Source of the DNA: Tigriopus japonicus
Lineage: Eukaryota > Arthropoda > Copepoda > Harpacticoida > Harpacticidae
Assembly: GCA_010645155.1 (NCBI GenBank)
Contig: CM021319.1
Span: 2,797,949 to 2,861,948, forward strand
DNA: 64,000 bases
Direction: 5' to 3'
Notes under the pieces: generated by a model
What the model was told of the DNA's origin: nothing
Seen by the model: only the letters and a program-made list of their open reading frames with translations
The model's database searches: none
Shown here: positions 45,201-53,606 of the stretch, one piece after another
Position numbering within the stretch: position 1 is the first letter of the stretch
Layout of the letters: each line of letters begins with the position of its first letter
Translations under genes and position numbers: made by a program

Positions 45201-48200
45201 TTCCTTTGCGTAAAATATTGATGATTGGTCGAGATTCTATAAACTCTTGAATCATGGTGGGCAATGATAGTTGTTTTTGGTTGCAGATGGTTCCAAACCA
45301 CTCCCCTTTCTCCAAGAGCGAGTATAATTTAATTCCCGCCATTAACAACGTTTTACAACGGTTCAAAGCCAGGTAGAACCGTGCAAGAAGACAGCACTGG
45401 ACATCAGAGTTACACTTGCTGTTCCAGCAATAACTTGTGACTTAGTTGTCTTTAAGTTACATCCTAACTTATCTAAAAATATTCTATTAACTTGTTGGGG
45501 CACACGGGTAGTTTGAAACTGGCCAAACTGGCGACGTTTTGCCGTATTCTTTATGTTCGAAATATGATTACGACACAACTTTTCTGTCAGGGTGTACCTG
45601 ACAACGCACTCAAATTTATTTAAGTATTACACGTTTCGTGAGGTAATCATTTTCCATTTTGAGGCGTATGTACATAAAATTTTCGAATAAACGCACACAC
45701 ATCAAAATGATAGGTTTTAGTAAAAAAAACAACAACTTTTAAAAGCAAACGAGTTTACAAGGAAAATAGCGAAGTAGAATTTGAGAATAAATGAAAAAGG
45801 CCAACGCTGGACGAAAAAACTGAGAAAGTAAGCGGACTAGAGCTGATGAATGCCTCTGCTCATTGAGACACATATATGTATAATTAAGTAGTGTGGCTAA
45901 TATCAAATATTAATATTAGCCACAAAGTCCAAGAAGTTACTTATATCCTCGTCTTTCAAATTGACTTTCAATCATTCAACTTTCTGCGTTCTAAAACTTT
46001 CTCTATTCACAAAACAAAGACATTTCTTTATATGGCATGAAGGTTTCTCCATTTGTTACTGTTGTTACTATAAATCCCTAAATTTGTACGCCGAAGTTTT
46101 CTGTTCTTGAGTATGATATATCGGGTGTTGCAAAATTATATGTAGCGTTATATTTCTGCAATTTAAGAGGCTTCATCACCTATTTTTGTCATTTCTGCTA
46201 AAATAAATAGAGAGACAAAGCAATATTTCAGTGGGGAAAAATTAAGTTTAGGACCAATGGTTATGTCACAAACAATGCCGATTGTTTGGTCAAAATCCCT
46301 TTCCATATTTTTTGCAATCGGTTCAGATAATTTGGCAACTTGGGGGAATCTTATTGCTTTTGATTTTGGTGTATGTATGTATGTATGTATGTATGTATTT
46401 TGATGTAAGTGCTGATACACTTTTAAAGTAAAATTGAGAGAACCAATACAAAGAAACAAAAGCTCGTAGACCAAAGGCCTCACGCGGAGTCTCAGATTGG
46501 GAGGGTTGACACAAAATGTTTTATTCCTCTCTTGAAGGTGGACGGGTTCTGCTCTTGTCTGATTTCTACAGGCAGCTTATTCCAGACCATTATGGCCTTT
46601 ATCTCAAAAGCATTGCTGGGCGTTCTTGAGGGATTTGGAACCGTTAGAGCATTGGATCCTGAATTGCGCGTAGGTATTCCATTGTGTTGGCCGACAGGGA
46701 TTAATTTGTCGGTGACAAAAGGGATGTTTCTGTTCAAGGCTCTGAAAGTTTCAGAGAGAATGACCTCAGCCGCTAGGCGGTTTACAGAGGGGATACCACT
46801 CTCGTTTATCAGGGACTCGATGGATATTTTGTCCGACAATTTTTTGCCTCTTATGAACCTCATAACGCGGTTCATAATGACCTGGAGTTGCGAGATTGCA
46901 ACCGGTGAGGTTGCATTCGCCGTTTGAATTCATGTGCTTTTCTTCTCTTATTCTCCTTCAGGTTGTGAAGATGTTAGTTGTTCTGACCTTGATCTTTGGC
47001 CTTTCATGGCTTCCCTATCACCTCTATTTCCTCTGCTTGTACTACAATCCAAGTGTGAGCAACATGACAGGGATTCAGCACATTTTTTTGGCCTTCTACT
47101 GGTTGGCAATGTCCCATGCCATCGTCAATCCCTTGGTTTATTACTACATGAACTCGACGTAAGAAACTGTTTCTTTCCACTCCATGCAATTGTAGATCAA
47201 CAATATAAAATTGTACATTTTGATTCCCACTCAGAATATATAAGGTGTATGATTTAGTCAATGGTAAAAGATGGTAATGGTTAACTAAGAATGAAAATAG
47301 AGATAAAGGCTTGAAAACGTAAACTAAAAGGACGAACTCAAAACATAGGAAATCCAATTAAGAAGGGATGCCACAATCAAGGACATATCTTTTCATATCT
47401 ATCTAGAGATGGACCAAAAGCACTTTCGGCCAAAATTACGACCAAAATTTCGGTTTCGGTTATGCCTACCGAAACCGCAAGCAGACATGCGCTATAAAAG
47501 ATGGAATTTGACAACAAAATCGAGTTTTTGATCCAAATTTTTCGGGTGAATTTTACATTCTTACAATTTTGTAATCTGCTGCTTTCGGTTTCGGTTCAGT
47601 CCCCTTTCGGTCTTTCACATTCGGTTTCGGTTATGAGCCTTTTCGGTCCATCACTTTATCTTTCATAACATTTAGGAAAACGGGTAGTGAAGTCGAATCA
47701 CGCAATGAAAGGGGTACTAAATTCCAATCTGGAACTACTCTCACAAAGAACATGTTAAACTGGCATAAAAGTTTAGCAGGAGGTTTTCACGACAATTTCA
47801 ATTTAATCGATCTAGTCGTTTATGTTATTGTGTTGTATGAGCGAGTGTTGGTGAATGACTAGATGTTTATTGTCTTGGAGACGCGGATATTTATATAAAT
47901 GAGTAGATTGACTAGAGTGAGAGCACGAGTATAAAACAAAGAGCAGGGCGGGAATACAACATAAAAATAAATGAAATTTGTTTCCCTTGATTATTGAATA
48001 ACAAAGGAACCTCAAAGCGCAATATTTCAAATAACATAATAAGACCAAACTTGAGCCTCCGAGTTTTAAGAGGCTCGAGGCAGAGATGTCGAAAACGATC
48101 CTCGTAGGGATTATTAACCAAGGCCTTGTAAAGCTTTGAAAAGCTTCATGTGCCAAAATGCCTTCCTTCAAGAACGGAGAGCAGGCATGCGTTGCGAATG

Positions 48201-51200
48201 TTTTAAAAAGTGAGACCCCCGCCATTGCATCCCTAGACGCAAAATGTCTTTTGATGAAGCCATTGTGCCTTTAGGCCTTTTTGACGATGAATTTCGTGTT
48301 TATGCTGAATTTGAGTGAGGAATCAATCATCATTCCCGAGCCTCTATATGAACTCATTTCCTCAATGGCACATCTACCCAAACCATACATCGATCCAGAT
48401 CTGGCTTTCCAGAACGTAAAAATTTGCACTTCGCCGCATCAAACTGCACGTCTTTCGTTCTGGTCTACTCCTCTACGTTCTGTGAGTAGAGTAAATTTTT
48501 TTGGACCCTTTCCTCGTCCCGCTGATCGTTGTTTATTTGGAAAATTTGCATCTGCAAATCTGCAAAGGTGACTATCCTCGTGCCACTGGAAAATCCCAAC
48601 ACACTTCCTGGGGGTACCCCCGAGTCAATATTTGTCAATTCTGAGCATAGGCGTAGGAGGCAGGGGGGCAGGGGGGGCAACTGCCCCCCCTGGCCTCCGG
48701 AGACTGCTAAAATTCGGGCAAATGAGTTGAGATATTCGGGCATTCGGGTGTATTTGGCAGGCGAAAGGGAAGGGACAAAATGTTCTTCTGACTTATCAGC
48801 AAAGCTATCAAATGTTTGTGAAATTCGGGCAAATTTGGTGTTGCCCCCCCAAATAAACCACACCTCCTACGCCTATGATTCTGAGAGACAGATTCAGCGC
48901 GACTCTTTGCAATCGAGAAGATAGCCACGACTAGCGACCCTTACTAGAGACTGGCCGTCGTAGGCTAACACACGGTGCCGATGATTCACGCCGGTGATTG
49001 TTCAATAGCATTCAGTTGAATATTCAGCTTAATCTGACGAAGTTCAAAAACAAACCAGAGTACAGTCGAAGTTGGATATAAGAATGATGGATATACCGAG
49101 TAGTGAAAAAGTCTTGAGACCTCACTTTCGCTCAGCAAAGTGGTACACTTGATTGATGAGGTTGAAGTCGGACATGTTATTTTTATTTCAGATTGATATC
49201 AATCTACAATAACTTTCATTATTTATGAATTTGGGCTCCATTGGCCTTAATGACGTCCTCCAACCGGGTCCTAAAGCCTTGGCAGACCTTAATGATGTAG
49301 TCCTTGTGCATCCTCCTCCATTCCTTGTTGACCGAGTCCTTGAGGGCATCAATATTTGGGTGGCGGTCCTTACAGGCATTCTTCTCCACTTGCCACCAGA
49401 CTGAATAGTCTAAAGGATTTAAATCTGGGCTCTGAGGAGGCCAGAAATCCTTTGGCCAGACGTTCATGTTGGCGCTCATCCACTCCTGAACGATTTTTGC
49501 AGTGTGGGCAGGTGCCCCGTCCTGCTGGAAGACATAGGTGGCCTTTTTTGACTTCTTCATGGTCTTGATGATCTATGGGAACACATTTTCCTTCAAGACT
49601 ATCAAGTAGTCGGCTGCTGTTAAACGGTATCCAGTAGGGAACCAAACTGGAGGCATTTTCTCTCCGGTTGATGCAATGACCCCCAACATCATCACTGAAG
49701 CTGGATGCTTGGTTGTGGAGACCCTTCTGAACCTCGTGTCGGTGTTTCCAAAGCAGACGACCCTGTCATTTTGCTTGTTGAACACAGGATCCACAGTGAA
49801 TGTCTTCTCGTCTGAGAAGAAAACCACCCGATTTCCTGAGTGCTTCAAACTGTTCAGCAGACGTCGACAGCGCTCCAGACAAAGTTCTTGGTGATGTTTT
49901 GACAGGAGAGGCATCTCTATTCTTCTGAGTGACTTTCCTTTAGCCTTTTTCACAGCCTTGCTGATGGTGGACCTGTGCACGTGCTTCTTCTTGGCGTAGT
50001 GGGACATTGCCATGGTTGGAGTCATCTCAAAGGCCTTTTTGACGTCTACGGGCTTAACTTTCGCCGGTCTTCCACTCCTGGGTTTGTCTCTAAGGTCATC
50101 TCCATCTGCTAACCGATTTCGGACTCGACAAACTGTGGCCTTGCTGACATTAAGGGTCTTCATTATGTCAGAGGTGGTTTTGCCGGCGCGGACCAAATGA
50201 CCAATCATGGCTCTTTTGGCTTCCATTGTGAAGTACTCAATTATTTTGTTGACAAATCACGGAAAAATTGTAAGCTGAGATGCTGACGATTCATTTGATA
50301 TGCGCAAACAAATTTTCTAAGCACTCAAACTCTCACGAAAGTAAAATATAAATGGTCTCAAGACTTATTCACTACCCGGTAAGATTAAATCTGGATATAA
50401 GAATAATTTTGCCGCTGACCAAAAATTTATGTAGTGAAACTACTTCCTATAAGAATAATTTTCAGAAAGCCTCCACTTGATATAAGAATGTCTCTTCTTG
50501 CCGCCAAACCCTGTAAACGAGCAAAAAATAACAACAAAAACAGTCCATCAGCTGCAAAGTTAGTTTTTATATTGCCACAATTTCGTTATTCTTGAAATCA
50601 TGGAAAATAACACTAGAAAAAGGAGGGCCATTTCCATGAAGGAAAAGTTGGAGCTCATCGAGGAGTCCATGAAGTCCGGATACAGTCAGATCAAATCCGC
50701 CAAATCTCACGGGATTCCTCAGCCGACCCTTGCCAACATCATTAGAAACAAAAATGCCATTCTTGATGCTGCCAGCCAAGGTCCATCAAAAGCCAAGCGC
50801 CAATCCCATGGAAAGGAGGATGCCCTGGAGAAGGAGCTCTACGCCTGGTTCCTCAAGAGGAGAGCTCAATCGGTTCCCATCGACAACCCGCTCTTAGGGA
50901 AACAGGCACAGGGAATGTCCAAGGAGAAGGGGATTGACACCAGCCTCACCTTCTCCGAGGGCTGGCTGGCGGGGTGGAAAAAGCGGTTTAATATCAACTT
51001 TCGGAAGCAGCATGGAGAGAAGCAGAGTGCTAACACAGAGGCAGCCAAGATCTGGCTCAAGAATGACCTCCCGGCCCTGCTCCAGCAGTACAGCCCCAAG
51101 GATATCTTCAATGCCGATGAGACTGGCCTGTTCTACCGTGGGCTTCCCAATCGGACCTTTGTCGCCAATGGAGAGACGCCATCAGGAACCAAAGTTGCCA

Positions 51201-52995
51201 AAGAGAGGCTCACTGTGCTAGTCTGTGCCAACCAAAATGGATCAGAAAAAAAAGAAACTCTTGGTCATTGGAAAATCGGCACGTCCAAGAGGTTTCCCAC
51301 GGGATTTGTCCACCCTCCTTGTTCAGTGGGAGTCCTCGAAGAAAGCTTGGATGAATGGACAGATCTGGGCTAAGTTCCTCACAAGGTGGGACATGGAGAT
51401 GAGGGTCCAGTCTCGGCAGATTCTCTTACTTGTTGACAATGCCCCTGCATACCCCGAGGTTCCACTCACTAACGTGAAGGTTGTCTACCTACCTAAGAAC
51501 ACAACTGCCCTCATTCAACCATGTGATGCTGGAATCATCAAAAATCTCAAGGGATTCTACCACACAGAGCTCAGGGAGCGTGTTCTTGCCTCACTGGAGG
51601 CTATGGGCGATGTGATCAGTTCAGCTGATGCAGTGAAGAAAGTTTCTGTTCTGGATGCCATCTACATGGTGGCCAGGGCCTGGCAGAGTGTGACTTCATG
51701 CACCGTGGCAAATTGCTTCAAAAAAGCCTTTTCTCGGCCTGAGGAGGAGGACAATGACCAAAACGATAACAGCCTGGAGGAGGTAGACTTTCCCCTTCCT
51801 TATGGCATGACCCTCCAGGATTATGATGCCTTCTTGAAAGCAGAGGATGCCGCCGTAGAGAGGGCCGAGTTTGACTGTGCTAATGGAGCCATGGATGAGG
51901 ACGAAGACGAGGAGGATGTTGAGGAGGCTGCTGAAGTCATCAAGCCCAAGGAGGGGCTTGCCATTGCATTCCAGCTTTGTGCGTATGCTCAAAACCGTGG
52001 CCTTGATCCTTCCATCCTACATGCCCTCAAGAAGCTTGAGTCTGAGTGCCTCACCCACATGACAGAGGTGCAGATGCAGCCTCAAATTACTGAATTTTTC
52101 AAGCAATAAACACCTTGTGTGTATGTATATGGTATGTCTACAACTGTAGCGCAGTGCACTGTATTGTAAGGCTCAGTTTAGGTGCCTCTTGATATAAGAA
52201 TACCATTGGATATAAGAATGAAATTGCCGCTGACGGACAATATTCTTTTATCCAACTTCGACTGTACTTCTAATAGTCCAACCAAATTGGACAAAATTTG
52301 TACAATCACGTCTTAAACGCAGTTAGAGGATCGGCTCCTACATATCCACGACCAAGACTAATGGGCAACAAATGAAACAATGAAGGAGCCCGATAAAGAA
52401 AAGAGCTTTGAATTAGCCTGCATTCCTCGGGATTTGGAGGAGATAGCAACGGTCAAACTGGAAGCGTGTCCTTTTTATCTCTTGATTCTGTTACAGTTTT
52501 AGAAAAATAGTATTTGGAGACCAAGCGCACACGTACGTCGTTTAGTGATATTTTTTAATAACCTTACATTAATTCTTTTGCAAAACATTAAATTTGACCC
52601 CTTTGGAATCATTAGATCTCTCACGGGACTTTTAACCTTGCCCTAGTTAGCGTGAAACTCAATGATCCATGGAGCAATCCTGTCACTAAAACTAAATCTT
52701 CAACTTGTTTGCTTTCAGATTCAGACATTACTATACCTACATCCTGACCTTCAGGTTTCTTCACCCACAAAGGCCTTCAGCCACAACCGGCCTCCTCTTG
52801 GCTTCTACTCTGTCGTTTCACATGACGACCAAAATTGTCAATACCAACGATTTCCAACCGCACGTTCGATGTAAACAACAGGATGCTTCCACGTGCACTC
52901 GACCCTCCTACAAAAACCGCCAATCCCAAAAGTTCTCTTGTCGTTTAGGAGATACTCGATTCTCCACCACTCAAAAAACTGTCCAATTTGCGTAA
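36285..52995 (+). CDS. Tachykinin-receptor-like GPCR, seven exons
   Basis: Exons: 36285-36507, 39032-39245, 39600-39722, 39902-39982, 44542-44692, 46962-47158 and 52719-52995. All introns are GT/AG and every phase fits, giving 1266 nt and 421 aa. The N-terminus has glycosylation sites (NFS, NNS, NVS, NSS). TM1 has GNLIVLW and TM2 has MSLSDLL. AAHC and RYVCGMLWPDG supply the extracellular disulfide Cys pair. SIDRYKAI is the DRY motif. TM5-ICL3 ends RAKKKKVVKMLVV. TM6 has FGLSWLPYH, with Ser where most relatives have Cys. TM7 has NPLVYYYMNSTFRHYY. The pattern fits arthropod tachykinin/neurokinin receptors (TkR86C/99D type): a plasma-membrane peptide receptor, probably coupled to Gq by family. 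The 90-residue C-tail is Ser/Thr-rich. Ligand identity is inferred. Confidence 0.9.
36508..39031 (+). other. GPCR intron 1
   Basis: 2524 bp. Contains an AATTAC-rich repeat fragment (38539-38720) related to the 31-bp array, and a minus-strand open frame (37190-36918) without recognisable domain. Confidence 0.75.
38539..38720. repeat. AATTAC-rich repeat fragment in GPCR intron 1
   Basis: GGGGAGTAATTGTAATTTCA followed by several GTAATTRTAATTxxATTACAT words. Same family as the arrays at 25.9 and 35 kb. Confidence 0.6.
40697..40808. repeat. Hairpin MITE in GPCR intron 4
   Basis: Inverted arms of about 45 bp: CTCACGGTCGACCAAAATCG... against ...CGACTCAATCTTGGTCGCCG. The centre is AGGAAAATTCCCCCTTTTCC. 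Confidence 0.65.
41663..42886. mobile_element. Long-TIR foldback element in GPCR intron 4
   Basis: Arms of about 280 bp (41663-41950 and about 42605-42886) are inverted copies beginning CACTTTCAGATGGTCC and continuing through CCTGCACGACTTCGATGTAA and ATCGAGTCGAGTGCTCCTCC. No target duplication was seen. The loop contains a degenerate GGGCAAAAAATGTTGAAAT repeat and the hairpin at 42379-42568. No transposase. Confidence 0.8.
42379..42568. mobile_element. Near-palindromic MITE nested in the foldback
   Basis: Arms 42379-42425 and 42522-42568 are identical over 47 bp (starting CAGTGATTCCAGAGCAAGTG). A less exact inner arm shares TTTCGGTTATTT. Identical arms suggest recent origin or gene conversion. 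Confidence 0.85.
42899..43763 (+). mobile_element. TRIM-like miniature LTR retroelement
   Basis: Two direct repeats, 42899-43024 and 43636-43763, start TGTAGTATTCCCGCC and end CCATGCTACA. The terminal TG...CA forms the usual short inverted ends. Outside both is GTGGA (42894-42898, 43764-43768), a perfect 5-bp target duplication. TGGCACAGCC immediately after the left repeat is a candidate tRNA primer site, and GGAAAGGGGAGA just before the right repeat is a polypurine tract. The 611-bp interior encodes no gag or pol. It is strikingly GC-rich and contains GATGCCGTGACCG repeats. Plus orientation follows from the primer site and tract. Confidence 0.85.
43285..43495. repeat. GC-rich GATGCCGTGACC repeat inside the TRIM
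   Basis: About ten copies of a degenerate 18-20-bp word, GATGCCGTGACCGTCGGAC. The overlapping open frames on both strands come from this composition and are not taken as genes. Confidence 0.75.
45009..45594 (-). mobile_element. Internally deleted Tc1/mariner element in GPCR intron 5
   Basis: Inverted ends TACACCCTRACA continue for about 35 bp (AAAGTTxTGTCRTAAT) and are flanked by TA (45007-45008, 45595-45596). Minus-strand frames keep only fragments: LWKNVGPSTLSNLVNSIPN looks like the end of a Tc1 transposase. At 586 bp most of the gene is gone. Confidence 0.7.
45892..45924. repeat. Short perfect hairpin in GPCR intron 5
   Basis: TGTGGCTAATAT and ATATTAGCCACA enclose a 9-base loop. Confidence 0.55.
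46372..46920 (-). mobile_element. LINE 3' fragment ending in a GTAT microsatellite
   Basis: A minus-strand frame (46875-46492) encodes the C-terminal LINE region: RNIPFVTDKLIPVG, then AFEIKAIMVWNKLPVEIRQ and STFKRGIKHF, the usual end of Jockey/CR1-type ORF2. The 3' UTR ends in a (GTAT)n run at about 46372-46397, a tail type seen in such LINEs. It stops about 40 bp before GPCR exon 6. Confidence 0.75.
47404..47658. mobile_element. MITE with GATGGACC ends
   Basis: Inverted ends GATGGACCRAAAAG and CTTTTCGGTCCATC, with repeated TTTCGGTTTCGGTT blocks inside. A fragment of the same family lies at about 59800-59882. No clear target duplication. Confidence 0.6.
47831..47961 (-). repeat. Solo LTR related to the TRIM
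   Basis: On the minus strand it starts TGTTGTATTCCCGCCCTGCT and ends CATACAACA. It shares CTCGTGCTC, CTAGTCA and CATCTAGTCATTCAC with the TRIM repeats at 42.9 and 43.6 kb. No second copy, primer site or matching 5-bp flank is visible. Confidence 0.65.
47990..48170 (-). pseudogene. LINE C-terminal fragment
   Basis: Minus-strand translation gives LVNNPYEDRFRHLCLEPL, then KTRRLKFGLIMLFEILR. This matches the conserved segment after the LINE RT thumb (LxSLxxRRLxGDLIxxYKI). It lies directly upstream (minus orientation) of the solo LTR. Confidence 0.6.
48646..48877. mobile_element. hAT MITE with perfect 8-bp TSD
   Basis: ATTCTGAG flanks both sides (48638-48645, 48878-48885). Ends are CATAGGCGTAGGAGG and its inverse, followed by a C/G-run. 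232 bp, non-coding, hAT-type by TSD and end sequence. Confidence 0.85.
49103..50372 (-). mobile_element. Mariner-type element nested in the Tigger left end
   Basis: 1270 bp, flanked by TA (49101-49102, 50373-50374). Ends share GTGAAxAAGTCTTGAGACC. Removing it and one TA rejoins the Tigger subterminal region (GATATACCGAG-TA-CCCGGTAAG). Confidence 0.9.
49219..50226 (-). pseudogene. Mariner-type transposase with one in-frame stop
   Basis: The frame from 50226 (MEAKRAMIGHLVRAGKTTSD) runs to 49219 in one phase, broken only by a TAG at 49573-49575, between VFP and IIKTMKK. Two helix-turn-helix regions (VSKATVCRVRNRL and VHRSTISKAVKKA) flank a GRPAK linker. The catalytic motifs are FFSDEKTF, FQQDGAPAHT and SPDLNPLDYSVW, with 36 residues between the last two Asp, close to the DD37D (maT) group. 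About 335 residues in all. With a single lesion this looks like a fairly young copy. Confidence 0.88.
50600..52109 (+). pseudogene. Tigger/pogo-type transposase, frameshifted
   Basis: The frame at 50600 opens with a CENP-B-like HTH (RRAISMKEKLELIEESM...QPTLANIIRNK), then a second DNA-binding domain (SEGWLAGWKKRF). FNADETGLFY follows, holding the first catalytic Asp. A frameshift at an eight-A run (51246-51253) moves to the next frame, which continues LLLVDNAPAYP (second Asp) and LIQPCDAGIIKN (third Asp, 29 residues on). An acidic tail (MDEDEDEEDVEEAAE) and QITEFFKQ close the protein. About 500 residues would be encoded. The single slip in a homopolymer could also be a sequencing error. Confidence 0.88.
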
Positions 52996-53349
52996 AATCA
53001 TTCCAACATTGACAAAATTAGAGCTCTTTTTGAAGTCCAAATTTGAAAAATCAAAAAATACTTGATGAATGCTGACAGGCTACACAATTTGTTTGATTGC
53101 TTGGTTTTGGCCTTATTTTCCTGTAATTGCACTTTTTTGCCGTTTTTTCACGTTTTTGCACTTTTCGTGATTTTCTGCTGATTTCTAGCTTTTTTTTGCC
53201 CAGAAATCTCGAAAATTTGAAAATGCTGAACTAATATTTTTCCAAATTCTGCTAAATAATTCTGCAAACAACTCCAGCATGGCTAGTAAAACTTTAACAA
53301 GCTGATTAATCCAAAGATTGCTCCAAACATTGAAATTGGACTTCACTCA

Positions 53350-53606
53350 TTTTTTTTTCTTTTTTTTTTTTGGATTTTTGGTGCTAGGGTCGGAGGGTTG
53401 AGCCTCGCCCGGCCAGCGAAGCCAGCCATCACATCGTCCAAATCATTTCCGATAGGCAATTTCAAGTCCGGTATCAGAAGGGTTCTCCGTCTGTGGGTGT
53501 GGATTAACGTCTAAAAGTTTCCTTGAGAAAGGTCGGGGAGGAGAATCGAACCTGGGACCTCTCTCACCATAGGAAACTGCGCTAACCACGACACCACGTC
53601 TCCTCC
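53350..53606 (-). mobile_element. tRNA-derived SINE, minus strand
   Basis: On the minus strand the tRNA-like head (about 53605-53531) has an A-box TGTCGTGGTTAGCGC and a B-box GGTTCGATTCTCC. The body extends to a T-rich stretch (53350-53371) that is the A-tail. The tRNA part has no CCA end and runs into the body, so it is not a free tRNA gene. Confidence 0.75.

Larger units (their letters stand above)
49063..52264 (+). mobile_element. Tigger/pogo transposon in GPCR intron 6, split by a mariner
   Basis: Inverted ends CAGTCGAAGTTGGATATAAG are flanked by TA (49061-49062, 52265-52266). Subterminal GATATAAGAAT words and GCCGCTGAC occur near both ends. Without the nested mariner it is about 1.93 kb. 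The transposase is on the plus strand, as is the host gene. Confidence 0.9.
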
